Both the position numbers and the translations under genes were made by a program. Below, in pieces: positions 43,434 to 51,422 of a stretch of DNA of 64,000 nucleotides. Position 1 is the first letter of the stretch. Every line of letters begins with the position of its first letter. This DNA comes from an uncultured Agathobaculum sp. GTDB taxonomy: Bacteria; Bacillota; Clostridia; Oscillospirales; Butyricicoccaceae. A model generated the notes under the pieces. The model was given only the letters and a program-made list of their open reading frames with translations. It made no database searches and was not told the DNA's origin. The stretch covers positions 1-64,000 of the forward strand of contig NZ_CALWUN010000002.1 of assembly GCF_944384735.1 (NCBI RefSeq), in the 5' to 3' direction.

Positions 43434-44048
43434 ATGACCAAAGTAAGTAAAATCACCTATACCGCAATTTTTGCAGCGATTGCGACCATTTTGATGTATT
43501 TTGAGTTTCCAATCCCATTTATGCCGCCCTTTTTGAAAGTGGACTTATCCGGTGCAGTCGTTCTGATCGGCGCATTTATCTTTGGGATTGCCCCCGCCAT
43601 TACGATGATCGGCATCAAGGATCTGATCCATCTGACACAGTCCCAGACGGCCGGTTCTGGGGAATTGGCCGACTTCCTGATGCTGTCTACCTTGGTGATT
43701 GTTGCAGTGTTGCTCTATCGTATGCACAAAACCCGCAAGATGGCTGTGTTGGGCTGCCTGTGCGGTTCAGCAGCGATGGCCGGCATGGGCATGCTGACCA
43801 ATTATTATCTGATTATCCCGTTTTATGTTAACGGCATGGGCTGGAAGTTGGATGCGATTTTCGAAATGTGTCGGGTGGTCAATCCTGCAATTGATGGCAT
43901 GACGACTTATCTGCTGATCGGCATTCTACCGTTTAACCTGATTAAAGGCATTATTCTGACATTGATTACCATGGTGGCATACAAAAAACTGAGTGTGTTT
44001 ATTAAATCCAAGCAAATAGCGGTTCATGGGCATCAAAAAGCCAATTGA
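43434..44048 (+). CDS. ribU: Riboflavin ECF transporter S component
   Basis: A 204-residue membrane protein with six hydrophobic segments. TYTAIFAAIATILMYFEFPIPF is followed by KVDLSGAVVLIGAFIFG, the RibU signature of a substrate pocket, and YYLIIPFYVNGMG. It delivers riboflavin to the shared ECF AT module. The FMN riboswitch upstream fixes the substrate call. AAAAGGGGAAAG precedes the ATG at 43434. Confidence 0.94.
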   Translation: MTKVSKITYTAIFAAIATILMYFEFPIPFMPPFLKVDLSGAVVLIGAFIFGIAPAITMIGIKDLIHLTQSQTAGSGELADFLMLSTLVIVAVLLYRMHKTRKMAVLGCLCGSAAMAGMGMLTNYYLIIPFYVNGMGWKLDAIFEMCRVVNPAIDGMTTYLLIGILPFNLIKGIILTLITMVAYKKLSVFIKSKQIAVHGHQKAN

Positions 44049-44059
44049 AGGAACCAAAA

Positions 44060-44094
44060 GGGGGCACGGCAGGTAAAGCCCGACCGTGTCCCCC
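44060..44094 (+). terminator. Hairpin after ribU
   Basis: A 10-bp stem GGGGGCACGG with its complement (one G-T pair) closes a 14-nt loop a few bases after the ribU stop; the tail CCTAATTATT is only partly T-rich. Confidence 0.55.
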
Positions 44095-44183
44095 TAATTA
44101 TTCAGCGGATTTCATTTGCCATAGCGGAAGCACCGCCTTGGTTGAACCTTGATGGTGCCTTTCGCTGAAAGGGATGGTTGTAA

Positions 44184-45038
44184 ATGACAAGAAGAAGGAA
44201 AGCTGTTTCTGCGCTTCTGCTTTGTGCAGTTGGTGTAGGGATCGCCGGCCTGCAATGCGGCCTGACAACGCAGTATTATCGCCTCTCAACAGGAAAAATA
44301 CCGTCAGGGGAGGGCGTTCGGCTGGTTGTGCTGTCCGATCTGCACAGCGGCACTTACGGGAAAAACCAAAGGCAATTGTTGTATCATATCCGTGAGCAGC
44401 TGCCGGACCTGCTCCTGCTTTGCGGTGATATTGTCGACGATAAACGGTCACAGGATAGTGCAAAGCAGTTACTGGAACAGTTGGCAGACATTGCGCCATG
44501 CTATTATGTATCCGGCAACCATGAGTTTTGGAGCGATGATCCTGAGGCGATTTTTCAAATGATAGAAGGGTATGGCATTTCTGTACTTCGCAATGCTTAC
44601 GAAACCATTACGGTAAATGACGTCAACCTGACGATCTGCGGCGTGGACGACCCGGCGGCTTATGGAAACCGGCAGCGGCGCGCCTATGGCGATGGCGATG
44701 CCTACCGGTCTGCGCTGGAAAAATTCGACACGCTGCCGGATGATTGCTTCACCGTGCTGCTGGCACACCGACCGGAGTACATTGCGGCATACGCGGAGCA
44801 CCCATTCGATCTGACGTTATGCGGCCATGCACATGGCGGTCAGTGGCGCATCCCGTATTTCATGAACGGACTGATCGCGCCCAATCAGGGCTGGTTTCCG
44901 AAGTATGCCGGCGGTCAGTACGTTTACGGCAATATGACAGAAATCGTCAGCCGCGGCTTGGCGCGCGATTGGAAGCCACGATTGTTTAATCCGCCTGAAC
45001 TTGTGGTGGTTTATGTGGAGGGGACTGCGGACGGCTGA
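44184..45038 (+). CDS. Membrane-anchored metallophosphoesterase (YkuE-like)
   Basis: A 284-residue calcineurin-like phosphoesterase with an N-terminal signal anchor (about 7-25). Metal-binding motifs: VVLSDLHSGTYG, LLCGDIVDDK, YVSGNHEFWSDD, LLAHRPEY and LCGHAHGGQWRIP. The family acts on lipid phosphates or phosphoproteins such as UDP-diacylglucosamine in relatives; the actual substrate is unknown. GAAAGGGATGG precedes the ATG. Confidence 0.9.
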   Translation: MTRRRKAVSALLLCAVGVGIAGLQCGLTTQYYRLSTGKIPSGEGVRLVVLSDLHSGTYGKNQRQLLYHIREQLPDLLLLCGDIVDDKRSQDSAKQLLEQLADIAPCYYVSGNHEFWSDDPEAIFQMIEGYGISVLRNAYETITVNDVNLTICGVDDPAAYGNRQRRAYGDGDAYRSALEKFDTLPDDCFTVLLAHRPEYIAAYAEHPFDLTLCGHAHGGQWRIPYFMNGLIAPNQGWFPKYAGGQYVYGNMTEIVSRGLARDWKPRLFNPPELVVVYVEGTADG

Positions 45039-45086
45039 TGCAGCTATACGCAGTTCACTTCGTCCTTCACGGAATTGTCAGATATA

Positions 45087-45118
45087 TAATTATACAAAAG
45101 AAAAGTTTTGTATAATTA
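45087..45118. other. AT-rich 13-bp palindrome in a convergent gap
   Basis: A perfect stem (45087-45099 with 45106-45118, loop GAAAAG), ending in TAATTA. It sits between the metallophosphatase and the secreted protein gene, which converge. It may be a terminator for either strand or a protein binding site with two TATAAT-like edges. Confidence 0.5.
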
Positions 45119-45199
45119 AGGGTAGGGCAATTGGGAGTATGGGAACTTTTCTGGAACAGCCTGACTTGTTGGATAAGCCATCATGTCAGGCTGCTCTGT

Positions 45200-46648
45200 T
45201 CATTTCCATGCCAATTGAATTGGATGATCGTATATCAATCGGACAATTTCATCGGAGCTATAGGATTCTGTCAGATCGTTTTGCAGACTGCTTTGATAGT
45301 TTGCACATAGCTGTATGCCATGTGCGTCCAAAACAATCAAATCAAAACTGACGTTGTCCCGCATGCCTGTGTCTTTGTTATAGCCCTCTGTGGCGAATGC
45401 AAGCCTGCCGTCTTGATATGCTATCGCCTTTCCGTCCACGCTCCATGGTAGATAACTGCTGTCTGCCATGGCGGATGTCTGCATATCAATATGGAATGTC
45501 CCGTCACCGTTCGGCAGCAGAACCGTCACCGTTTGGTCGATGATGGTAACGATATAATCGTCATTTTGAAACAGGTTGTACCATGCGCTGGAATCTGTCT
45601 GGGCGGAATGGAGTTTGAGCCGCTGTACTTGGTGCATGGTATCCGTTGCAATAATTGTTAAATAATAGTCATTCGCTATCCTTGTATATAACAACAGCGT
45701 CCCGTCGGCCTCCCATTGGCCCAACTGGAGGAGTTCCTCCGTAGCGTCAATGGGATATACCATGCGCAGACTGTCCAACTGCAGCATACCGTTTTCTGTC
45801 ACTTGCGTTATGCCGTCTTCGCGAATTTGGACGACACCCGCTGTGTAATCCAGCGCATAGATACCATATCCCCCCGGAATCAGGCTGGTATCCACGATAT
45901 TGCCTTCGGAGGTATGAGTATTAAACGTAAAATAGCAGGTTGTGGGCGTAACCGTGCTTTGCGTCTCTAAATAAAACTGCTCGCCTGCTTCGTTACTGGT
46001 GCCGGTACCCAGTGAGCCATCGCTATATTTCGTCAGTGAAATCGTGAGCTGTTCCGTTGGCAGGACAGGAATGCGAAAGAATTCCTGCAATTTCTTTTGA
46101 ACCATGAGGTCAGCGCTGTTGCTGTCCTGATACCGCCAGATACCAAAATCATAATTAATGCCTGCTAAGCCGATAAAGCCCTCTAGTGGATAGTATTCGC
46201 AATAATCCGCAACCCGGATGGTTTTTTTCACCTCCTGACCGTTGGCCGCACTGTCATACAGCTCTTGATAGGCGCGTTCCAATCCGTTTTGTCGATACTT
46301 TGGCGTATCGAGAAAATTACTGCCGCCGGATTGGGTCGCGGAGTAAATTGTAACTCCCGGATAGGATTGGTCGGATTGATACTCTTGCTCGGTGTTGTAG
46401 AAACGGTACTCTGTTTGCGTTTGCGGTGCATCGCCGTGCAGGTTGGTCGTACTATCCCAGAAAAGGCGGTCATCATAGGTCGCGTATGTTTGCACGGACA
46501 GTTCCTCTGCGGCTGCCGGGTCACCGGCCAATATGGTTTGGGTGAATGTCACTTGATCATGTGCCGCATATATGGTTGTGGCGCACCAACCGACCGCAGT
46601 GCTACCGGCTACCAACAGCACCGCCATCAGTCCCAATGCTTTGCGCAT
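45200..46648 (-). CDS. Secreted protein of an ABC transporter operon, unknown
   Basis: A 482-residue protein with a signal peptide (MRKALGLMAVLLVAGSTAVG, cleavage after WCA). The mature part is Asp/Tyr/Thr rich with repeated beta-strand patterns, possibly a propeller (for example DDYIVTIIDQTVTVLLPNGDG, DGKAIAYQDGRLAFATEG), but no family is recognised. It starts 3 nt after the ABC ATPase and ends the GntR operon, so it may act outside the membrane as a sensor or a partner of the exporter. Confidence 0.65.
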   Translation of the reverse strand: MRKALGLMAVLLVAGSTAVGWCATTIYAAHDQVTFTQTILAGDPAAAEELSVQTYATYDDRLFWDSTTNLHGDAPQTQTEYRFYNTEQEYQSDQSYPGVTIYSATQSGGSNFLDTPKYRQNGLERAYQELYDSAANGQEVKKTIRVADYCEYYPLEGFIGLAGINYDFGIWRYQDSNSADLMVQKKLQEFFRIPVLPTEQLTISLTKYSDGSLGTGTSNEAGEQFYLETQSTVTPTTCYFTFNTHTSEGNIVDTSLIPGGYGIYALDYTAGVVQIREDGITQVTENGMLQLDSLRMVYPIDATEELLQLGQWEADGTLLLYTRIANDYYLTIIATDTMHQVQRLKLHSAQTDSSAWYNLFQNDDYIVTIIDQTVTVLLPNGDGTFHIDMQTSAMADSSYLPWSVDGKAIAYQDGRLAFATEGYNKDTGMRDNVSFDLIVLDAHGIQLCANYQSSLQNDLTESYSSDEIVRLIYDHPIQLAWK

Positions 46649-46651
46649 GGC

Positions 46652-47404
46652 CTACCCCTCCCCTCCTGTGATATCATCCAGCGCACGGCTGACACGGTCG
46701 GCGCTGTAATGATAGGTCTGCTTGATGTAGTCCATCAGTGGTGTGCCCCTGTCCTCAAGTTCGGTCGATGTTACATCCCCAACGATTTGCCCCTTCCGGA
46801 TGAGCACCGCACGGCTGATGAAGTTCGAGACCTCCTCGATCAGATGCGTCGACAGCAGGATTGTTTCGTTCGGCTCCAAAATACCGAGCAGAACCTTGTA
46901 GAAGTCCCCACGGTTAAATACGTCGTTGCCTGCGAACGGCTCGTCCATCAGGATATAGTCTGCGCCCTGACACAGCGCCAGAATGACCTCGAACTGGTTT
47001 TTCTGTCCGGTCGAAAAGCCACGCAGCGCCTTGTGCATCGGCAGTTCGAAGAAGTCCATCAGTCCGGTAAAGCGCTTGTCGATAAAGCGCGGGAAATGCT
47101 CGCGATAGAACTGACGGTGCATTTCCGCGGTCAGGTTGGGAAAAAACGAGTGCTCGCTGGTCGCAAATGACAGCCTGTCGATATTCCGGCAGGTGACCGG
47201 CGCACCGTCGAGCGTAATTTCCCCTTCATAGCGCAAAAAGCCAAGGATGCACTTCATCAGTGTGGTTTTTCCTGCACCGTTTTCCCCGAACAGGCCGACG
47301 ATTTCACCGGGGCCAACCATCAGGTCGACTTGCTGCAGCGCCGGTGTACCGCGGAGCCGTTGGCTTAGCGAATAGCTTTTGCATACGTTCTTGATTTCCA
47401 GCAT
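46652..47404 (-). CDS. ABC transporter ATP-binding protein (YtrB-like)
   Basis: A 250-residue ATPase with Walker A FGENGAGKTT, signature FSTGQK in place of LSGGQ (a common variant in the YtrB group), Walker B ILMDEPFAGND and switch LLSTHLIEEV. Downstream of two membrane proteins with which it probably forms an exporter or a drug-sensing transporter. GGGGGG precedes the ATG. Confidence 0.9.
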   Translation of the reverse strand: MLEIKNVCKSYSLSQRLRGTPALQQVDLMVGPGEIVGLFGENGAGKTTLMKCILGFLRYEGEITLDGAPVTCRNIDRLSFATSEHSFFPNLTAEMHRQFYREHFPRFIDKRFTGLMDFFELPMHKALRGFSTGQKNQFEVILALCQGADYILMDEPFAGNDVFNRGDFYKVLLGILEPNETILLSTHLIEEVSNFISRAVLIRKGQIVGDVTSTELEDRGTPLMDYIKQTYHYSADRVSRALDDITGGEG

Positions 47405-47419
47405 TGTAAATCCCCCCTC

Positions 47420-47893
47420 TTATAACAGGCATTGTGCGGGCGTCACCCAATAGTATATCCCCAAAAACAGCAGCTTGAGCAATTGCGCAGCCAATAGGCA
47501 GATCACAGCTTCAGCAACCGGCAATGTGATATCACGCCGGAACCATTCCCACCGCTGCGGCAGGCGGCGCATCAGATAGATGCTTTTGCTGCCGCCCATA
47601 TAATAGCTGATGTGATGCGGCACTGCACTGGCCAAGGCGACAATTGCAGCAATGTAGATGAACAGCAGGCTATATCCCAGAATGACATCAAAGGGAAGCA
47701 TCACCGCATCTGGCCGGAGCACCCATTCTCCACCGAAGCGATCAAACAGACTATCATAGGCGCTGCGCAAGGACGTGCCGTAAATCAAAACCGCACAAGC
47801 GGCTGCGCCGGCCAGACCGATGGCAAGACGTTTCAGCTCTTCCTGGATATTGGTACCGGGTGGTGCGTAGCGAGTCAGATCAAGTTGTTTCAT
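47420..47893 (-). CDS. ABC transporter membrane subunit, small
   Basis: A 157-residue protein with three or four membrane segments (about 20-40, 68-90, 118-145) and no known motif. The ATG at 47893 with GGAGG 9 nt upstream overlaps the previous gene's stop by 14 nt. Its place between another membrane protein and an ATPase makes a permease subunit likely. Confidence 0.65.
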   Translation of the reverse strand: MKQLDLTRYAPPGTNIQEELKRLAIGLAGAAACAVLIYGTSLRSAYDSLFDRFGGEWVLRPDAVMLPFDVILGYSLLFIYIAAIVALASAVPHHISYYMGGSKSIYLMRRLPQRWEWFRRDITLPVAEAVICLLAAQLLKLLFLGIYYWVTPAQCLL

Positions 47894-48590
47894 CTGTTTC
47901 CACCTCCTCGGCATGGAACCAGACATCCCAAACACAGTAAAACGCACAGCTTAAATTGAGTAACGTCAAAAGGACATCCAATCCCAAGCTGCCCAGCGGA
48001 TGTTTGAAATGCCAAAGAAATAAAAATGAAATCGGGATCAGTGTCGATGGTTTTCTGCTGTACCGCATCTGCACATTGGCGCCTGCTGTAGCAAGTGCCA
48101 GCGTGACCCATGCAAACAGCAGCCAGACCCACCGGCTGATTTCCTCCAGCGGCAGTATGCTGTGCAAAAAATCGCTGCGGTAAAACGCTAAAAACAGCGC
48201 TTGTTCCGATGCATCTGCCGCGGCAGGCCGCATCAGGAAATACCGGCAAAGCAAGGTGATGGTCAACACTTCAGCCATCCAAAGCAATACATAGCACAGC
48301 AGACACGACAAGCTGTGCCACAGGAACAATGCGCGTTCGGAAATCCGCAGGCGGCGCATGGTATAGCTACTGCCCTTCATACGGGAAAGCAATACAACCA
48401 GCAGCGCAGCGGCAATTTCCCATGCAAGATAACCAGACTGCACAATGGCTTCTAAATAACTCGTATTTCGCGTCATTTGCCACAGGAATAACCCGGTCTG
48501 TGTCACCACCAGCAAGAATATCGTGCCAAGCAACGGAAATATTGCGCTGCGCACATATAGCATCAGCACGGAAAGGTGTTTATGCCCCAC
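47880..48590 (-). CDS. ABC transporter membrane subunit
   Basis: A 236-residue protein with six or so membrane segments. GTG at 48590 has GAGAGGGG 8 nt upstream and is preferred to the TTG overlapping the GntR stop. It looks like an ABC-2-type permease in shape, but no signature is clear. Confidence 0.65.
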   Translation of the reverse strand: MGHKHLSVLMLYVRSAIFPLLGTIFLLVVTQTGLFLWQMTRNTSYLEAIVQSGYLAWEIAAALLVVLLSRMKGSSYTMRRLRISERALFLWHSLSCLLCYVLLWMAEVLTITLLCRYFLMRPAAADASEQALFLAFYRSDFLHSILPLEEISRWVWLLFAWVTLALATAGANVQMRYSRKPSTLIPISFLFLWHFKHPLGSLGLDVLLTLLNLSCAFYCVWDVWFHAEEVETDETT

Positions 48591-48604
48591 GTTCGATTCC
48601 CCTC

Positions 48605-48976
48605 TCAATCCCAGTAGGTTTCAATCAAGCGCAGCGCCTCCGGCTTGGACAGCCCCATCTGTTTCATTGCCTGCACTACACTTTTCGCATCGTTTTCCAG
48701 CAGCTCCGACCGGATACGGGCGGTTTGTCCGGCATTCAGCACCATGCAGCTTTTTGCTCCGGTGTGTGAACGGATCAACCCTTCCTCCTCCAGCTGCCGG
48801 TATGCTTTTTGCACGGTATTTGGGTTGACGCCCAGCAATGCGCTCAATGCGCGCCGGGACGGCAGCTCATCCCCATCCCGTATTTCACCGGATGCCGCAC
48901 CTCGCTTGAGATACAGTAAAATCTGCTGATAGATCGGGGTTCCCTCCTCCATGCGAAACCCGTCGAATGAAATCAA
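48605..48976 (-). CDS. GntR family regulator (YtrA subfamily)
   Basis: A 123-residue short GntR repressor. MISFDGFRMEEGTPIYQQI is the typical YtrA opening; the helix-turn-helix is DELPSRRALSALLGVNPNTVQKAYRQLEEEG; the short C-terminal tail lacks a full effector domain. The start is TTG at 48976 with GGAGGGG upstream. It is first gene of the ABC operon and very likely represses it from the palindromes upstream. Confidence 0.9.
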   Translation of the reverse strand: MISFDGFRMEEGTPIYQQILLYLKRGAASGEIRDGDELPSRRALSALLGVNPNTVQKAYRQLEEEGLIRSHTGAKSCMVLNAGQTARIRSELLENDAKSVVQAMKQMGLSKPEALRLIETYWD

Positions 48977-49001
48977 TGCAGAACCCCTCCTTTCCCTCAA
49001 A

Positions 49002-49023
49002 GTGTATTATAGATATGATACAC
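49002..49023. promoter_or_regulatory. GntR operator 2 (imperfect palindrome)
   Basis: GTGTATTATAG and its near-complement form a 22-bp inverted repeat with the same TATTATA core as operator 1. It lies in the mRNA leader, upstream of the gntR start. Confidence 0.7.
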
Positions 49024-49030
49024 TTTCTGT

Positions 49031-49056
49031 AACCGTATTATATCTATAATACGGTT
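49031..49056. promoter_or_regulatory. GntR operator 1, perfect 26-bp palindrome
   Basis: Arms AACCGTATTATA and TATAATACGGTT around TC. It covers the -10 box and most of the spacer of the operon promoter, so bound GntR would block RNA polymerase. Confidence 0.85.
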
Positions 49057-49065
49057 GTGCGTCAA
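49037..49065 (-). promoter_or_regulatory. Promoter of the GntR-ABC operon
   Basis: Minus strand: TTGACG (49065-49060), 17-nt spacer, TATAAT (49042-49037). Overlapped by the perfect palindrome. Confidence 0.88.
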
Positions 49066-49100
49066 TATCCTTTGCATAAAAACCGTGGTACGGACATAGA

Positions 49101-49138
49101 AAAACGCCCGGCAGAATTGTTCATTCTGTCAGGCGTTT
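49101..49138 (-). terminator. Terminator overlapping the end of the HAD gene
   Basis: AAACGCC plus CAGAAT arms pair across a 5-nt loop with small internal mismatches, then TTTT on the minus strand. The 5' arm includes the last three codons and stop of the HAD gene. It ends the long rightward-lying array. Confidence 0.8.
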
Positions 49139-49941
49139 GCATATTGTTCCAAATAGTCTATGACTTGCGCGATCGCATCGTGATCATTGTCCCTAATGCA
49201 CACATCCGCATGCAGCAAGATGTCCGGCGTGGCATTCGCCGGGACAAAACCGATTGCCGCCCAGTCGAGCATGGATAGGTCGTTATCGCTATCCCCTGCC
49301 GCGCACACGCGCGCCCGTGGTATGCCGCAATCCGCGGCGATTTGCCGCAGCGCAGTCCCCTTCCCTATGCCGGCGCGCGTGACCTCACAGAAAGTGGGCA
49401 TGGTAGCAACCGCGCTGAAGGTATCTGACATCGGTGCCAGATGGGCACGCACCGACGCAATCACCGACGGCGTGCCGGTAAAGTTGACCTGACACCATTC
49501 TGCCGGGTCAGGCAGCTCACCAGAGGAGACACAGGTATAATCCAGATGCAGCACGCGCATGTGATGGTCGGTCTCCGGACTCATACGGCAGACCAAAATA
49601 CGCTCGGGCAGGAACACCTCGCAGCCGACCTGTGGGAACCGCGCGAGTACCTCGTCGATCAACGCGACGGACTGCCCCGGCATGCCCGCGCAGTGCAGCG
49701 GGCGGTGCTTTGCATCCATAATCAGCGAGCCGTTGAGCAGGCTGTACGGCGCGTTGACCGGCAAAGCGTCCAGATAATCGGTCACTGCCGCGAAAGCACG
49801 GCCGGTCGCCAGCGAAAACAGGCCGCCCTCGTCGGTAAAGTGGTGCAGCGCTCGCAGGTTTGCGGATGAAATATTGCGGTCATTGTCCAGCAGTGTGCCG
49901 TCCATATCGCAGGCGAGCAGAAAACCCTCAAACTTTTTCAT
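49129..49941 (-). CDS. HAD-IIB (Cof-type) phosphatase
   Basis: A 270-residue HAD-superfamily phosphatase of the Cof group, acting on sugar phosphates or PLP-like small molecules. Motif I is ACDMDGTLLDND (nucleophile Asp), motif III Lys is in AGIGKGTALRQIA and motif IV is AAGDSDNDLSML. Its ATG overlaps the rluD stop by 4 nt. Confidence 0.9.
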   Translation of the reverse strand: MKKFEGFLLACDMDGTLLDNDRNISSANLRALHHFTDEGGLFSLATGRAFAAVTDYLDALPVNAPYSLLNGSLIMDAKHRPLHCAGMPGQSVALIDEVLARFPQVGCEVFLPERILVCRMSPETDHHMRVLHLDYTCVSSGELPDPAEWCQVNFTGTPSVIASVRAHLAPMSDTFSAVATMPTFCEVTRAGIGKGTALRQIAADCGIPRARVCAAGDSDNDLSMLDWAAIGFVPANATPDILLHADVCIRDNDHDAIAQVIDYLEQYANA

Positions 49942-50858
49942 GCCATCCGCTCCAATTTTTCAAGAATCCGCGTAAAATAGTCCGGCAGTGGTGCAGAAAA
50001 GTGCATTTGCTCCCCGGTCGCCGGATGGCACAGCGTCAATTCGGCGGCGTGCAGGCACTGGCCGCCAATGTCGGAAAAACGGTCTTTTTTCAGGCCGTAC
50101 ACCGGGTCGCCGATGATTGGATGCCCGATCGACGCCATGTGCACACGAATTTGGTGCGTGCGGCCGGTCTCTAGCCGGAACGTCATGTGCGTATAACCGT
50201 GAAAGCGACGCAGTACAGTATAGTGCGTCACCGCTTCGCGGCCGCCCTCGGTGACCGCCATTTTCTTACGGTCGGTCTTGTGACGCGCGATCGGCTTGTC
50301 GATGGTGCCCGCATCCTCGCGCGGACTGCCAACCACAATTGCCTGATAGCCGCGGAACGCCGTATGTGCGGCGATCTGCGCGGCCAGACTTTGGTGTGCA
50401 GCGTCGTTCTTGGCCACGGCCAGCAGGCCGCTCGTATCCTTGTCGATACGATGCACAATGCCAGGCCGGTGTTCGCCATTGATGCCGGACAGGCTGTCGC
50501 CGCAGTGGTACATCAGCGCGTTGACCAGCGTGCCCGACCAGTTGCCGGGCGCGGGGTGCACGACCATGCCGCGCGGCTTGTTGACAACGATCAGGTCGTT
50601 ATCCTCGTAAATCACGTCCAGCGGAATGTTTTCCGGTTCAAGGTCGACCTCGCGCAGTTCGGGCAGCGTGACGACAATGCACTCGCCGCCGGTCAGCTTG
50701 TAGTTCTTTTTGAGCGGCTTGCCGCCGCAGCAGACGGCCTGTTCGGTCAGCAGGTTCTGTACCGCCGAACGGGTCAGTCCGTCGATTTGGTCAGCCAGCC
50801 AACTGTCCACACGCAGCCCGGCGCAGTCTGCCGGGACAGTCAGTACAATCTCATTCAT
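49938..50858 (-). CDS. rluD: RluD-family 23S rRNA pseudouridine synthase
   Basis: A 306-residue synthase: N-terminal S4 domain (DSWLADQIDGLTRSAVQNLL) and catalytic domain with RPGIVHRIDKDTSGLLAVAK, whose Asp is the nucleophile. RluD is the best group by length and position after lspA, but the RluA/RluC/RluD choice is by family only. Confidence 0.9.
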   Translation of the reverse strand: MNEIVLTVPADCAGLRVDSWLADQIDGLTRSAVQNLLTEQAVCCGGKPLKKNYKLTGGECIVVTLPELREVDLEPENIPLDVIYEDNDLIVVNKPRGMVVHPAPGNWSGTLVNALMYHCGDSLSGINGEHRPGIVHRIDKDTSGLLAVAKNDAAHQSLAAQIAAHTAFRGYQAIVVGSPREDAGTIDKPIARHKTDRKKMAVTEGGREAVTHYTVLRRFHGYTHMTFRLETGRTHQIRVHMASIGHPIIGDPVYGLKKDRFSDIGGQCLHAAELTLCHPATGEQMHFSAPLPDYFTRILEKLERMA

Positions 50859-51351
50859 GGTGTTCCTGCCCCTCTGCCTTGTCCGAGGCGACCGCTTCGG
50901 TCTCGTCCTTGTGCTGGAACAGGAAATAGATTACAAACAGTGCGCCGCCAACGCAGATGAAGATATCCGCCACATTGAACACCGGGAAGTGAATCAGCCG
51001 GAAGTCGAACAGGTCGACTACAAAGCCATGTACCACGCGGTCAATTGCGTTGCCCAGCGCGCCTGCCGCAACCAGCACCAGCGACCACCGGCCGAGCCTG
51101 GTTTGAACCAATCCCTTACGAAGTGCCACGACAATCAAGATGGACACTACAACCGCCAGCAAGACGAAAATCCACCGGGAGTCAAACTGCGCGAACAGGC
51201 TGAACGCCGCACCGCGGTTTTCTACATAGGTAAGATGGAACACGCCGTCCAGCAAGGGGATGGTCTGCTGCGCCTGCAAACTGGTCAGCGCCCAGTACTT
51301 GACTGCCTGATCCAGCGCGATCATCAGCACTGCTAAAATCACATAAAGCAT
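50851..51351 (-). CDS. lspA: Lipoprotein signal peptidase
   Basis: A 166-residue four-TM aspartic protease that cleaves prolipoprotein signal peptides. Conserved NRGAAFSLFAQF, the catalytic Asp region GALGNAIDRVVHGFVVDLFDF and FNVADIFICVGG are present. ATG at 51351 follows AAGGAG. An Asp/Glu-rich tail extends past the last membrane segment. It overlaps rluD by 8 nt. Confidence 0.95.
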   Translation of the reverse strand: MLYVILAVLMIALDQAVKYWALTSLQAQQTIPLLDGVFHLTYVENRGAAFSLFAQFDSRWIFVLLAVVVSILIVVALRKGLVQTRLGRWSLVLVAAGALGNAIDRVVHGFVVDLFDFRLIHFPVFNVADIFICVGGALFVIYFLFQHKDETEAVASDKAEGQEHHE

Positions 51352-51371
51352 TTTTGCACTCCTTATCACCC

Positions 51372-51405
51372 AAAAAGGGGAACAGAACGCAATCTGCTCC
51401 CCTTT
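51372..51405 (-). terminator. Terminator after ileS
   Basis: A 12-bp stem with a G-T pair (51375-51386 with 51393-51404) and TTTTT on the minus strand lies between ileS and lspA. lspA and rluD may depend on readthrough or another promoter. Confidence 0.75.
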
Positions 51406-51422
51406 CTTGTTCACATGATAGC

